A stretch of DNA of 64,000 bases, from IMG/VR virus record IMGVR_UViG_3300042309_001504, positions 58,443 through 122,442 of that record; one strand, given 5' to 3'. Source of the stretch: a virus. Under the pieces are notes generated by a model. That model did not search any database, was not told the DNA's origin, and saw only the letters and a program-made list of their open reading frames with translations. A program made the translations under genes and the position numbers. This document shows positions 16,860 to 26,325 of the stretch, piece after piece (position 1 is the stretch's first letter; every line of letters starts with the position of its first letter).

Positions 16860-17529
16860 TTTTTTTACGCTTATGTTTTAGGCTATCTACAGTAGGATAT
16901 TCTTTTGAACCCAAAACACCATCAGCAAAACCATAATATATCGCTTCTGCTGCATCAAGTATCCAATCGGACTTATTTGCTAATTGAGATAGAATATGTT
17001 TTTTTATCATCATTTTTTTCCAATTCTTTTCTTCTGCTATGGGACTATCCAAGCATTTTTCCGTAAAAATATCTATCATTTTATCTGTTTCTTTTGCACT
17101 CCATTCAAGACTACTCATTGCTGCTTTATGTTCATTATCTATACTAAGAGATCCATAATGAATTAGAACATGCGTATTAGGCATAAGAATTCTTTTATGA
17201 GCAGCTTGTAATAATACGCTACTAGCTGACTCTACTTTAGAGTATGCTAATATTGTTATAGGACTTTGGCTAAATCGAATAGTATCGAACATTCCCAAAC
17301 AATCCTCCCATACTCCACCAGGTAAATGCATATGTATTAATATTGGATCGTTTGATATAAGATTTAAATATCTAATATTTTTTTCCAATCTACAGGCTGC
17401 TCTAAAATCTGTACCAGACTCCTCATCGCTATCTAATGAAGAATGTAAATATATTTCTCTATTCATAACATCAATATTAAAATCATGTAATATCTGTATA
17501 TAGTTTTCGTTATTTATATTTGTATTCAT
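16834..17529 (-). CDS. ClpP-like (S14) serine protease
   Basis: A 231-residue protein with a ClpP fold. The nucleophile Ser103 lies in KVESASSVLLQAA, the His124 in HVLIHYGS, and the last helix reads DWILDAAEAIYYGFADGV like the Asp-region of ClpP. LPGGVWEDCLGMFDTI matches the oxyanion/handle side. The family includes ClpP proper and phage head-maturation proteases. Here it may process virion proteins or act as an independent peptidase; no Clp ATPase is seen. Confidence 0.82.
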   Translation of the reverse strand: MNTNINNENYIQILHDFNIDVMNREIYLHSSLDSDEESGTDFRAACRLEKNIRYLNLISNDPILIHMHLPGGVWEDCLGMFDTIRFSQSPITILAYSKVESASSVLLQAAHKRILMPNTHVLIHYGSLSIDNEHKAAMSSLEWSAKETDKMIDIFTEKCLDSPIAEEKNWKKMMIKKHILSQLANKSDWILDAAEAIYYGFADGVLGSKEYPTVDSLKHKRKKNATRIRTS

Positions 17530-17923
17530 TTATATAATCATATAATTTATTATTGATTAGACGCATAACACTAGAATCAGAAAATACTTTACCAATACCT
17601 ATTCTGAACCTATATCTTGTAAAAACATCCAAAGTTTCTACTCCGTCTGTAGACTCTATAATATTTGCTATTGATGCAGAAATTGAGAAGTTGGTGTGGC
17701 CTATCCAAAGATTAAAATTTTTCAAACATATATTTGCTGAATTATATGGTAGTATCCCCATAGGAGTAAGCATAACCAATTGTTTAGATATATCATTAGT
17801 AGAAGTATGATTATCATCATCCGATAAATCATCCTCAAATGTATCATCATTATCTTCTTGACTATCTAATTCATCAATAATTTCATCCTGCCATTTTTGC
17901 CATATTATCGCTGGATCTTCCAT
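17510..17923 (-). CDS. conserved hypothetical phage protein
   Basis: A 137-residue protein with an acidic N-terminal third (DSQEDNDDTFEDDLSDDD region) and a folded part starting LVMLTPMGILPY. This part continues with NFNLWIGHTNFSI and a TRYRFRIGIGKVF strand. Its order beside the ClpP-like gene and its look suggest a conserved myovirus protein, perhaps head-related, but I cannot name it. Confidence 0.65.
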   Translation of the reverse strand: MEDPAIIWQKWQDEIIDELDSQEDNDDTFEDDLSDDDNHTSTNDISKQLVMLTPMGILPYNSANICLKNFNLWIGHTNFSISASIANIIESTDGVETLDVFTRYRFRIGIGKVFSDSSVMRLINNKLYDYINEYKYK

Positions 17924-17938
17924 AATTAAATTTACCTT

Positions 17939-18358
17939 TTATTTAGTATTATAATACTTGGAAAACACTTCTATGGGTCTTATTAATGGCGCATTAAGAT
18001 GTTTTTCTTTTGCTTGATTTTCTTTTTCTTTTTCTAAGATTGTCCAATATTTAATAATATCATTACTAAATTGAGTATATTCTTTATTAGATCCAATATC
18101 TTCTATAATAAGCTTTGCTATATTGTATGTCACATGTTCGGAATTAATAGTATTTAAAAAATATGCAATTTTTTCAGTATATAAATTATATTTTTCAATA
18201 GAATTTATTTCTAAATTATCAAATTCAATAAAAACATCCATATCAAAATCATTAGATAAAGATAATTCTATTTTACAAATTTTATTGTTGATTGTTTTTT
18301 GTGGTATAGTATTATTTTTATTAAAAAATTTATTATACCAATGTTTTATTGATAACAT
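17939..18358 (-). CDS. hypothetical protein
   Basis: A 139-residue, AT-rich gene product. Strand-rich in the middle (KIELSLSNDFDMDVFIEFDN) and helical at the end (IIKYWTILEKEKENQAKEK). The C-terminal APLIRPIEVFSKYY looks conserved. No membrane segment or active-site motif is visible. It lies between the sigma factor and the ClpP-like gene. Confidence 0.6.
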   Translation of the reverse strand: MLSIKHWYNKFFNKNNTIPQKTINNKICKIELSLSNDFDMDVFIEFDNLEINSIEKYNLYTEKIAYFLNTINSEHVTYNIAKLIIEDIGSNKEYTQFSNDIIKYWTILEKEKENQAKEKHLNAPLIRPIEVFSKYYNTK

Positions 18359-18761
18359 GATCTATTAATAAATTAAGATTTTTATCTCTAGTAAATCCAA
18401 CAATATCAGAATCATAAATTAGTTTTATCCAATGTGTATTTTTTGTATTATTTTTTTCCATAATACCACCACAAGTAATCAATAATATATTATTTTTATC
18501 ATAATTATTAATGATAGATTCCAAATAATTAATCGAAAAACTATTTTGCAAGCATATTACATCTATATCGCATTCTTCATTAAATTGAAACGATGATGTA
18601 TCAAAAAAATGACGAACATGATATCTAATTTCATCGTCTAAATATGCGATATTATCTATTTTCAGAAACGGAAGTTTAATTTGTGAGGGATCTGTTGATA
18701 AACAGTATGTATTATTTCCATCTGAAGTTAATATAATAAATAGACTATAAATCGAAGTCAT
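18333..18761 (-). CDS. hypothetical protein
   Basis: A 142-residue protein with alternating strands and helices (SIYSLFIILTSDG, ILLITCGGIM, IKLIYDSDIVGFTRD), suggesting a Rossmann-like fold. It overlaps the end of the sigma factor gene by 4 bp and the following gene by 26 bp, so it is made together with the sigma factor. The function is unknown. Confidence 0.6.
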   Translation of the reverse strand: MTSIYSLFIILTSDGNNTYCLSTDPSQIKLPFLKIDNIAYLDDEIRYHVRHFFDTSSFQFNEECDIDVICLQNSFSINYLESIINNYDKNNILLITCGGIMEKNNTKNTHWIKLIYDSDIVGFTRDKNLNLLIDHVINKTLV

Positions 18762-19336
18762 GTTAATATTTCTCTTAATTTTTTAATACTGTTTTTTATG
18801 GTTTGCCTAACGGCCTCCCTTGTTATATTAAAATGATCTCCAATTTCTTGTAATGTATAATCTTCTATATAATACATTCTTAATTGTTGTTTTTGTCTAT
18901 CGTTTAGTATGTTAGAATTAAAGATCATTTCAACTAATTCATTAGTTAGTTCAAGATTTTCATCATTAATAATATTATCTAATGGCTGAATTTCTGATTC
19001 ATCAATAATTAGCTTATCGTAAGTATTATCGTCTTCTTTTATATAATTATCTATAGATAATAATGATCTACCTTTTCCTTTTTTAGTTAAATATGTTTGT
19101 ATCGCCCATATAGCACACTGATTACGATAAGAATAACGCGTTTTTTTCTTTCCTGTTATTTTTCCAACTCTATCATTATCATATTTCCAATCGGCTACCA
19201 TAATAGCATGAGCAACATCAGCAACAACATCTTCGTTCTTTAACATATTTTTTGCCGATGCTTTTCCGAACTTGCTAATAATTTTTTTAGCCAAATTAAG
19301 ATATGAAGACAGATTATCATACTGAACTGTTTGCAT
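18758..19336 (-). CDS. RNA polymerase sigma factor, sigma-70 family
   Basis: A 192-residue sigma factor. Region 4 is clear near the end: LNDRQKQQLRMYYIEDYTLQ, then EIGDHFNITREAVRQTIKNSIKKL, a helix-turn-helix that reads the -35 or equivalent element. The N-terminal half (YLNLAKKIISKFG, then EDVVADVAHAIMVADWKYD) is consistent with region 2. The size fits a small phage sigma, expected to redirect host RNA polymerase to late phage promoters. The GTGTAT motif near 11.9-13.7 kb is a candidate target. Confidence 0.85.
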   Translation of the reverse strand: MQTVQYDNLSSYLNLAKKIISKFGKASAKNMLKNEDVVADVAHAIMVADWKYDNDRVGKITGKKKTRYSYRNQCAIWAIQTYLTKKGKGRSLLSIDNYIKEDDNTYDKLIIDESEIQPLDNIINDENLELTNELVEMIFNSNILNDRQKQQLRMYYIEDYTLQEIGDHFNITREAVRQTIKNSIKKLREILT

Positions 19337-19369
19337 TATTGTCCTTTCAAAAAATCCTAGGTAATTATT

Positions 19370-19861
19370 TTATTTAGTCAATTTTTTCCATTGTTTTGGA
19401 TCTGGACGATCAGGATCTCCGGGTTTAGCTGGTTTATATTTTTTGCCTTCTCTTTCTTTTTTTCTACGAATATTTTCCCATAATCCCGGAAGATTCTTGG
19501 ACGCCTCTGCTCCTTCTGTATCGGTTTCACTCTCTCCAAACATGAGAAAATTGTGAATAGTCAATACATAATCCTCTGTGACAGCAATTTTACCCTGTAA
19601 CCAGCTTTCTGTCAATCTATCTTTTACATCGCCTCGTTCTACTGCATCAACAACCGCTTGAGCATGTTGTGCTATAGATTTTAATGAGCCAAGACTCATT
19701 TGATAATAATCATATTTATATTCCATCAGTTCCATTTCTGGGCTTTCTTTTTCCATCTCTTCTACTTCAGTAAAATCCATATCTTCTGCTTTATTATTTT
19801 TGATACCAAGTTTATCTATTATTTGATCTTGAATACTATTAAGTAATTTTTTATAATTCAT
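19370..19861 (-). CDS. conserved hypothetical phage protein
   Basis: A 163-residue protein, strongly acidic in the first 50 residues. It then has a helical region (MSLGSLKSIAQHAQAVVDAVERGD, then WLQGKIAVTEDYVLTIHNFLM) and a basic end (IRRKKEREGKKYKPAKPGDPDRP). The MNYKKLL start follows AAGGA; a longer form would overlap the methyltransferase gene. The central helix and PAKPGDP end recall small conserved proteins of large myoviruses. The role is unknown. Confidence 0.65.
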   Translation of the reverse strand: MNYKKLLNSIQDQIIDKLGIKNNKAEDMDFTEVEEMEKESPEMELMEYKYDYYQMSLGSLKSIAQHAQAVVDAVERGDVKDRLTESWLQGKIAVTEDYVLTIHNFLMFGESETDTEGAEASKNLPGLWENIRRKKEREGKKYKPAKPGDPDRPDPKQWKKLTK

Positions 19862-19874
19862 ATTACATTCCTTT

Positions 19875-20507
19875 TTATAATTTTTGAAAATATGCGTGAT
19901 ATACATTACTAAACGTAGGCTTGATACAAAAAGTATTAAGTTTTTCTTTTTTATCTGCTAAAAATTCATTTGTCGCTTGTTTTGCTCCAGGAAACTGATT
20001 ATAATCATAATCATCTATAACACATATCGCCCCGCTAACTAATCTTGGATATATATGTTCTAAAGGAATTTTTATAGAATCATAAAGATCCCCATCTAGA
20101 TGAGCATAACAAATTTTATTTGGTAAATTAGTTGGAATAGTTTCATTAAACCATCCAGCAAATATTTGCTTCTTAATATTAAAAATAGATAAATTATTAA
20201 TTAAGATATCTTGTGTGGTCGCAAAATCTCCACGTTTATGAACTGTTGTGTGAGGCTGGTCGTTTTCATGAAATTCTGGTAGTCCACTAAAAGAGTCATA
20301 TAAATATAGTGTTTTATCTACACCACAGTCTTCTAAAACAGCAGCCAATATTTGTGTTGAATTACCAACAAAACATCCACATTCTACTATATCTCCATCA
20401 ATATTCTTATCTAAAACACGAGATAGTAAATGATAGTGATTTAATTTTCTAATAGGACACATTATACCAGTATTTTTAGCTAAAATGTTTGTAATTTTAT
20501 TATTCAT
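19875..20507 (-). CDS. TylF/MycF-like SAM-dependent methyltransferase
   Basis: A 210-residue class I methyltransferase of the macrocin O-methyltransferase type. GDIVECGCFVGNSTQILAAV is the SAM-binding motif, followed by LYLYDSFSGLPEF, AHLDGDLYDSIKIPL and ICVIDDYDYNQFPGAK with the metal-binding acids. Members methylate sugar hydroxyls, which suits the surrounding glycan genes. The start chosen overlaps the upstream stop by 4 bp. Confidence 0.83.
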   Translation of the reverse strand: MNNKITNILAKNTGIMCPIRKLNHYHLLSRVLDKNIDGDIVECGCFVGNSTQILAAVLEDCGVDKTLYLYDSFSGLPEFHENDQPHTTVHKRGDFATTQDILINNLSIFNIKKQIFAGWFNETIPTNLPNKICYAHLDGDLYDSIKIPLEHIYPRLVSGAICVIDDYDYNQFPGAKQATNEFLADKKEKLNTFCIKPTFSNVYHAYFQKL

Positions 20508-20683
20508 TCTTTTGTATCCGATAATGGTCCACCAGTTATCCAAGCATCACACGTTCTGTCTTTTGCGCACTTAAAATCAAACGATTCTTTTAGAAGTTCT
20601 ATTACTTGATTAGTAGAATATCCTTCAACTTGTTGAGCTTGAGCCTTTATTTGATTTTCAATTAATTCTTTGATCGTTTTCAT
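20504..20683 (-). CDS. small hypothetical protein
   Basis: A 59-residue helical protein (MKTIKELIENQIKAQAQQVE) with two Cys near the end (FKCAKDRTCDAW). GGAG five nt before the ATG sets the start and removes overlap with the upstream gene. No family is recognised. Confidence 0.6.
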   Translation of the reverse strand: MKTIKELIENQIKAQAQQVEGYSTNQVIELLKESFDFKCAKDRTCDAWITGGPLSDTKE

Positions 20684-20699
20684 AATATCTCCATTTAAT

Positions 20700-21224
20700 T
20701 TACCAGCTTTTACAAGCCCAATATCTTGCTTTCCATTTTGGCCCAGGATTATCACAATTATGTCTTGCTCTAAAACTTTTACGACGCTCAGGAATGTTCT
20801 TTTTAATTTTCATATTAGGATCACCGAAATTTACTTTTACAACATTACCTTTATCGTTTTTAACATAAACACTAAATTTTTTAGGACCATCTGGTGTTCG
20901 GAATGGTTTGTTTAGTGTTACTTTTCTTCCTCCTTTTTCAGCAGCGATAGCTATTCCATCTTCTGAATATATAGTAATATCTGCTGCTAGATCAACCTCG
21001 AATACAAATTCATCCCAATCATCATCCCAAGAACAATTAGATGCTAAAAGATTATATTGAACTTCTTCTAAAATATTAAAATCACCTTTTGTTCTTGTTT
21101 GACCCAAACATATTGCTACTCTTTGTTTTGTGTCAGGATATTCCTTTTTCATGGTTTCGTTACCCATGCAACGAGAAACGAAGGTGTCTTTTGGTTCTCC
21201 TTGTTTGCGATTAGGAATTGGCAT
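20700..21224 (-). CDS. conserved phage protein with Cys-rich end motifs
   Basis: A 174-residue protein in three parts. The first (MPIPNRKQGEPKDTFVSRCM, then EYPDTKQRVAICLGQ) and the last (RRKSFRARHNCDNPGPKWKARYWACKSW) resemble short modules seen at the ends of phage head-maturation and portal-region proteins. The middle is a strand-rich insert (FVFEVDLAADITIYSEDG). It may be a head-associated accessory protein; this rests on motif memory and should be treated as tentative. Confidence 0.62.
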   Translation of the reverse strand: MPIPNRKQGEPKDTFVSRCMGNETMKKEYPDTKQRVAICLGQTRTKGDFNILEEVQYNLLASNCSWDDDWDEFVFEVDLAADITIYSEDGIAIAAEKGGRKVTLNKPFRTPDGPKKFSVYVKNDKGNVVKVNFGDPNMKIKKNIPERRKSFRARHNCDNPGPKWKARYWACKSW

Positions 21225-22293
21225 ATAAACTATCTCCTATAATTTTGGCAGTATTTTGCCAAGTATACGATTTTGAGGTTTCTAATCCTTTGGGATTATT
21301 TCTAATATCTTTGGAATACACCAATCTCATGTACTCGACCATTTGTTCAATTTGTTTTTTACCTAAAAATGCCCATTCTCCATTTCCAGTAAAAAATTTA
21401 TCGTCTTTAGCAGCACATAATTGATCGATATCTATTAGATAACTATTTTCTGCGGTACAGTATTCTGTATGGGCGGAATAGTTTGTAGTTATAATTGGCT
21501 TATTCATAGCCATAACTTCTAATATTTCATTATTCCATCCTTCTGCTCTTGCTGGAAAAATACCACAATCTGATAAATTAATAATTTGAGCTAAATCTTG
21601 ATGTGTTTTTTGTCTAGGCAATATTTTTATTTTTGAACCAAGTTTACTCTGAGTATATAAATTTTCCCAAATTTTTATTTCTGCACTAGATAGAAAAAAA
21701 TTATGATTTAACATCCATAGTTCAACATTATCTGTTTCATTAAATGCTGCATTAAACGCTTCTACTAAAATATCATGTCCTTTTCTTATTTCCCATTTAC
21801 CAATATTAATAAATACATATTTATTTGGGTCTTTGTTTGTTGATAGTGTGCTTTTAAAAATTTCACTATTTACGGCTAATGGACTCACAACTATAGGAAT
21901 AGTAATATTATTATTTTCTAATACTGTTTTTCCCCATTTACTAGCCACAAACACAACATCCAGATTATTAATCATATTGATTTCTTGTTTATTTAATTTA
22001 TTTAATTCAAAAAATATTAATGATCCATATTTACCGCTTCCAATTCTATGAGCTAGATCATATTGGTGCCATATTTTTAAACATGGATTATTTTTATCCC
22101 AATTAGTGGATGTGTCCTGTAGCATTCTAATTATTTCTTGTCTATCATTTTCTGAATCTACATCAGCATTACCTATTGGAAATAAATGAATATTGTATCC
22201 GTTTTGTTGTAGTCCGCGAAAAATATTATATGAAGATATGCCATATCCTGTACTACTAGTGATTGGACAGTGCAAATTTATTGTTTTATTCAT
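21211..22293 (-). CDS. GT4-family glycosyltransferase
   Basis: A 360-residue GT-B retaining glycosyltransferase. The N-domain starts with a Gly-rich SSTGYGISSYNIFRGL. The C-domain has YVFINIGKWEIRKGHDILVEAF and the nucleotide-sugar segment CGIFPARAEGWNNEILEVMAMNKPIITT, with the EGWNxExLE pattern in place of the usual EGFGLxxxE. Its end overlaps the downstream gene. The donor and acceptor are unknown. Confidence 0.88.
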   Translation of the reverse strand: MNKTINLHCPITSSTGYGISSYNIFRGLQQNGYNIHLFPIGNADVDSENDRQEIIRMLQDTSTNWDKNNPCLKIWHQYDLAHRIGSGKYGSLIFFELNKLNKQEINMINNLDVVFVASKWGKTVLENNNITIPIVVSPLAVNSEIFKSTLSTNKDPNKYVFINIGKWEIRKGHDILVEAFNAAFNETDNVELWMLNHNFFLSSAEIKIWENLYTQSKLGSKIKILPRQKTHQDLAQIINLSDCGIFPARAEGWNNEILEVMAMNKPIITTNYSAHTEYCTAENSYLIDIDQLCAAKDDKFFTGNGEWAFLGKKQIEQMVEYMRLVYSKDIRNNPKGLETSKSYTWQNTAKIIGDSLYANS

Positions 22294-23426
22294 TTTTCGT
22301 ATATCCTATTATGAGTATTATTAACCAGTATAAATGTTGTTTTCTTGCCAAAATCTTTTATAGATTCGGCTCCGATATAAGTACATGCACTTCGTAATCC
22401 TCCTAAAATATCTTTTATTGTATCTTCTGTGCTACCTTTATATGGAATTGTGACACATCTGCCTTCGCTGGTTCGATAGTCTGCTACGCCACCATTATGT
22501 TTATTCATAGCCTCTTTACTGCTCATACCGTAAAACTTCAAAGATTTTTTCCTTTTTTCTGGTGGATGATAGCCAGGATCATTTGCTTGCCACCATTCCT
22601 GAATCACTTTTCTATTATTCCCTATTATAGCACAACGATATTCATATTCCCATTCTCCTTCGCAACAGTCTGTACCAGCAAGCATACTGCCAAGCATAAC
22701 AAAATCGCTGTTGGCACCAAATGCTTTACAAATATCTCCAACAATTTTACATCCTCCATCACTACACACATGACCTCCCAATCCATGAGCAGCATCGGCA
22801 CATTCCATGATAGCGCTCAGTTGAGGATATCCTACACCGGTTTTTAATCTGGTGGTACACACACTACCCGAACCTATACCAACCTTCACTATATCTGCAC
22901 CACCATGTAATAATAATTCCTCTACCATTTCTGGCGTTACGACATTACCGGCCATAATAATTGATTCTGGATATTGATTCCTGATATGATGTACGGCTTT
23001 CACAAACTTTTCGCTATATCCATTAGCAACATCAATACAAAAATTTGGTGGTTTAAAACCTAAATTTTGCAAACCAAAACAGACTTGATTTAATTTGTCA
23101 AGATCAACTTTATTAATGCCTGTGGAGTAAAATATATAATCTCGATTGGATAAACTAATAAAATATTTTATAAATTCTTCTACAGAATAATGTTTATGTA
23201 AACATGTGATACACTGTGATTCATTTAGTTTATTTGCCATATCAAATGAACCAGTTGTATCCATATTGGCTGCACATATTGGAATACATGATAATGATCT
23301 TGTAGAATGTAAAAATTTAAAAGATCTAATTAATGATACATCTGATCGACTTCCAAGTTTTGATCTTTTGGGCCTAATTAGCACATCATCAAAATCTAAT
23401 TTGGTGTCATTGATAATTTTTTGCAT
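22290..23426 (-). CDS. guaC: GMP reductase / IMP dehydrogenase family
   Basis: A 378-residue TIM-barrel oxidoreductase. The catalytic loop is VGIGSGSVCTTR with Cys190. The GMP-reductase style continuation is YGMSSKEAMNKHNGGVADYR, then SEGRCVTIPYKGSTEDTI, where GMPR and IMPDH differ. No CBS domains are present, which also favours GMP reductase (GMP to IMP with NADPH). In a phage this would adjust purine pools. It sits tightly between two glycosyltransferase-region genes. Confidence 0.88.
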   Translation of the reverse strand: MQKIINDTKLDFDDVLIRPKRSKLGSRSDVSLIRSFKFLHSTRSLSCIPICAANMDTTGSFDMANKLNESQCITCLHKHYSVEEFIKYFISLSNRDYIFYSTGINKVDLDKLNQVCFGLQNLGFKPPNFCIDVANGYSEKFVKAVHHIRNQYPESIIMAGNVVTPEMVEELLLHGGADIVKVGIGSGSVCTTRLKTGVGYPQLSAIMECADAAHGLGGHVCSDGGCKIVGDICKAFGANSDFVMLGSMLAGTDCCEGEWEYEYRCAIIGNNRKVIQEWWQANDPGYHPPEKRKKSLKFYGMSSKEAMNKHNGGVADYRTSEGRCVTIPYKGSTEDTIKDILGGLRSACTYIGAESIKDFGKKTTFILVNNTHNRIYEK

Positions 23427-23428
23427 AT

Positions 23429-23959
23429 CTAAATTATACCGAGATCCTTTCTAATATTTTTAATTTTCGAAACATTGAAATTAATATAAATTGACGTTAA
23501 TGATGTTTGATTTATTGGATAGGATATATCTTGATATTGTTGATTTAATAGTATAAACTGTCCATAATCTATATTAACTGGTTTGAAACCATCTTGATTA
23601 AACCAAAATGTATTAGTGTCAAACATTGGTGTTATTGGTAATATAACAGTCAACTGATCATTATCTATGTTCTGATTAGAATATATATTTTTTATTCGAT
23701 TTTTAGGAGTATTGATATAAATTTTTGGTATAATAGTAAAATATATTCTACGAACAGTAATAATTGGTTTTATAATATTTTTAATAAATTGTTTATAAAG
23801 ATACGCAAAAGATGAACAGTAATAACTATTTAATAGATCAATATTTTGAGTCATATGTATATATGGTAAAATATTTTCTTGTATACCAATATTATTAGAT
23901 AAGGTTGTTGCAAAAGGGAAAGTGTCTGTACTATAGTGGAAAATATTATTCGCTATCAT
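23429..23959 (-). CDS. hypothetical protein
   Basis: A 176-residue, Ile/Asn/Tyr-rich protein of likely beta structure (LTVILPITPMFDTNTFWFNQ, then YGQFILLNQQY). It follows the GT2 enzyme with a 14-bp overlap and precedes guaC by two bases. No catalytic residues can be assigned. A sugar-pathway accessory protein is a guess from position. Confidence 0.58.
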   Translation of the reverse strand: MIANNIFHYSTDTFPFATTLSNNIGIQENILPYIHMTQNIDLLNSYYCSSFAYLYKQFIKNIIKPIITVRRIYFTIIPKIYINTPKNRIKNIYSNQNIDNDQLTVILPITPMFDTNTFWFNQDGFKPVNIDYGQFILLNQQYQDISYPINQTSLTSIYINFNVSKIKNIRKDLGII

Positions 23960-25019
23960 TAATAAAATTTAATCCAATAATTTTCTTGATTGCTGTGAGC
24001 CACATATATTCATATAAGATATTATCAGATATGTTATGTATATTTGAGTTTACCTTATGAAAAAATCCAGAAATAGTTTCGGCATGGAATAGATGCTCAC
24101 TTCCTAAATACATAACCTTTTTATTGTTTGAGATATATCTTAAACATAAGTCAATATCTTGCATTGTATGAGACATACTAATATTTAGACCACCAACATC
24201 AATAAAATCTTTAATATTTGTAATATGTATAGCACCAGTTACTGAATGTGTTGCCGTATCCTGAGATGCTAAAAATGTATTATTTTCATCAAATCTATAT
24301 GCGTGAAAAGGTTTCAAACAATGAGATTTAGGTTTTATATAGGATTGATGCGGTAGAAAAACCATTCCTCCATGCTGAATAGTTAAAAAATATTTACTAA
24401 TTTGTCCTATGATATGATTATAGTTACCACACGCCATAGAATAGTCTTGTTCACTTGGATAAATTAATTTTGACCCAGATAAATTAGAATTATATTTTGA
24501 ATGCTTTTCTAATAAATTATTCAAAGTATCTGGTGTAGACGGCCATAAATCATTATTCCAAAAAATAACATTATTTTTTTGATACTTAATAGCATAAGTA
24601 ACTGCAAAATTATTCAGATTTGAATAATGAAAAATATTTTGATTATTATTAATTTTTAAATATGATGTATTATATTTTTGAGCTAGTTCTAAAATAGAAT
24701 CATCTTTTGATCTATCATCAACAATTAGAACATCTGCTAATTCAAATACATTGTTAATTAATAATTTATTCAGAGTATAATTTAATAAATCTCCCAAATC
24801 TTTTGTACATATAACTACGATATTCTTTTTATGTGTAGTAAAACAAGAATTTTTTAATTCTATATTATAGACTATATTTAGTGGATTAATATTTATTTGA
24901 TTATTTGTTATGGATGCAAATGCTGAAGAAATTTCAATAGAATTTTTTTTATATGTATCAAAATTAAAATGGTTTAGACACAAATCAAATGGAAAATTTA
25001 TATATTTAGTAGGAATCAT
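23946..25019 (-). CDS. GT2-family glycosyltransferase
   Basis: A 357-residue GT-A enzyme. NIVVICTKDLGDLL opens the nucleotide-binding fold, ADVLIVDDRSKDDS follows, WNNDLWPSTPDTL is the DxD region, and HSVTGAIHI then TMQDIDLCLRY is the acceptor/base (ED-like) region. The start that overlaps the upstream stop as ATGA was chosen over one six codons earlier; neither has a strong SD. The acceptor is unknown. Confidence 0.83.
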   Translation of the reverse strand: MIPTKYINFPFDLCLNHFNFDTYKKNSIEISSAFASITNNQININPLNIVYNIELKNSCFTTHKKNIVVICTKDLGDLLNYTLNKLLINNVFELADVLIVDDRSKDDSILELAQKYNTSYLKINNNQNIFHYSNLNNFAVTYAIKYQKNNVIFWNNDLWPSTPDTLNNLLEKHSKYNSNLSGSKLIYPSEQDYSMACGNYNHIIGQISKYFLTIQHGGMVFLPHQSYIKPKSHCLKPFHAYRFDENNTFLASQDTATHSVTGAIHITNIKDFIDVGGLNISMSHTMQDIDLCLRYISNNKKVMYLGSEHLFHAETISGFFHKVNSNIHNISDNILYEYMWLTAIKKIIGLNFINDSE

Positions 25020-25546
25020 ATTTGAAAAAAATACCATCTGTTATAGGAATCAAAACTATCACTAATGTTTACGTGTTCCAAATAGTTTATTACTTCATGC
25101 CATTCAGAAAAAATCATTTGATGAGGAATGGTTCCAAATAACCAATCTGGCGTTTCACTTTTACCTTGTGCTATTCTCATAACTATTGGTTTTTTTTGAC
25201 GATTGGCTAAAAAGATTTCTTCCATAGTACCACAAGGATATATGTCTAGATCTAAATTCACAATTAAAAAATCACTAATATCAACCATTCTTAAATCGAC
25301 ATTTCTGATTTCTTTCATGACTGCCGTTAAGGCATCATAATTTTTTAGAGATTTTAATTTTTGTTTATATTTTCTCGAATCCTCATCTTCTTTTGCTATA
25401 TTTATTGGCTTAGAAATAGGATTTAATACACTAACGCCCATTTTTGTAAGTATAGGAGTTAATTGTGTTCTCCATGTTTGACCATTGTTCGGACAACGAT
25501 CCATTGGACCAGCAAGATATACTCTCTGATTTAATAGTCTATTCAT
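25016..25546 (-). CDS. nucleoside 2-deoxyribosyltransferase-like protein
   Basis: A 176-residue protein of the nucleoside deoxyribosyltransferase fold. VYLAGPMDRCPNNG is the N-terminal substrate loop, NVDLRMVDISDFLIVNLD carries the catalytic-side Asp, and CGTMEEIFLANRQKKPIVM contains the usual catalytic Glu. The family swaps bases on deoxyribose or hydrolyses modified nucleotides. With GMP reductase nearby it suggests remodelling of purine deoxynucleotides. Confidence 0.8.
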   Translation of the reverse strand: MNRLLNQRVYLAGPMDRCPNNGQTWRTQLTPILTKMGVSVLNPISKPINIAKEDEDSRKYKQKLKSLKNYDALTAVMKEIRNVDLRMVDISDFLIVNLDLDIYPCGTMEEIFLANRQKKPIVMRIAQGKSETPDWLFGTIPHQMIFSEWHEVINYLEHVNISDSFDSYNRWYFFQI

Positions 25547-25549
25547 ATT

Positions 25550-25624
25550 TTAATTTAATAATGATTTATATATTTGATAAAGTACTGTAACTATTATGAT
25601 AAGACCAAAATTAATTTCTTCCAT
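25550..25624 (-). CDS. possible 24-residue membrane peptide
   Basis: A short ORF (MEEINFGLIIIVTVLYQIYK plus four residues) fills the gap between two genes and consists mainly of one hydrophobic helix. Its ATG begins just after the stop of the GT25-like gene, but there is no SD. It may be real by translational coupling or may be chance in AT-rich DNA. Confidence 0.3.
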   Translation of the reverse strand: MEEINFGLIIIVTVLYQIYKSLLN

Positions 25625-25625
25625 T

Positions 25626-26324
25626 TTAATTTATATTTAAGCATCCTTCTTTGCTTTGAGTCGTTGAACCAAATGCATGATTATGATTTACTATATCATC
25701 TTTAAGGGCTAAGATATTTATCTTGTCTTGATTTCTAGAAATAGTACTATCTATTTGTATTGATAATGGAAAAACATAATCTAAAATTTTTTGTGCTCCT
25801 TCTGGAGTAACTATCATTCCAAATGTACCAAACATAAAACCTCCTGGCTTGCATAATCTATTAGTTATTAGGTTTGATTTGTTAAGAGAAGAGAGTTTAT
25901 GTAATCCCAGATACAGGATATCATATGGTATATTATTAATTAGTATTTCGTCAAGAACTAATTTTAGCATATCATCGAAGTTATTATTTATGGTAATGTC
26001 GTCTTCAAAAATTAAAAATGGTTTGTCAGCTAAACTACATTCTTTATAAATCAAATAATGAGACAATGCACAACCTAATGAGCCATAGGTTAATGAAACA
26101 CCATAATGTTTTTGTGTTTTTTGAGATACGTCTTCTTTTCCTATGGATGTTATAATCTTTGGATTAATTAATCTAATATCTATATTTTGACCAACAACTG
26201 CTTCAAATTTTTCTAAACAATTTTTTAGATTAGACCTCTTAAATATTTTTAATATATGAGACTGCCTGCCAATACTATTTGGCATAGAAATATAATAAAC
26301 TTTGTCAAAATAAGAACACAACAT
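25626..26324 (-). CDS. GT25-family glycosyltransferase
   Basis: A 232-residue protein matching the LPS-type GT25 family. It opens with VYYISMPNSIGRQSHILKIF, has YGSLGCALSHYLIYKEC in the middle, and the metal-binding motif FLIFEDDITIN. IDSTISRNQ and a C-terminal His cluster HNHAF complete the family pattern. Such enzymes add galactose or glucose to surface glycans. It belongs to a run of overlapping sugar genes. Confidence 0.87.
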   Translation of the reverse strand: MLCSYFDKVYYISMPNSIGRQSHILKIFKRSNLKNCLEKFEAVVGQNIDIRLINPKIITSIGKEDVSQKTQKHYGVSLTYGSLGCALSHYLIYKECSLADKPFLIFEDDITINNNFDDMLKLVLDEILINNIPYDILYLGLHKLSSLNKSNLITNRLCKPGGFMFGTFGMIVTPEGAQKILDYVFPLSIQIDSTISRNQDKINILALKDDIVNHNHAFGSTTQSKEGCLNIN

Positions 26325-26325
26325 T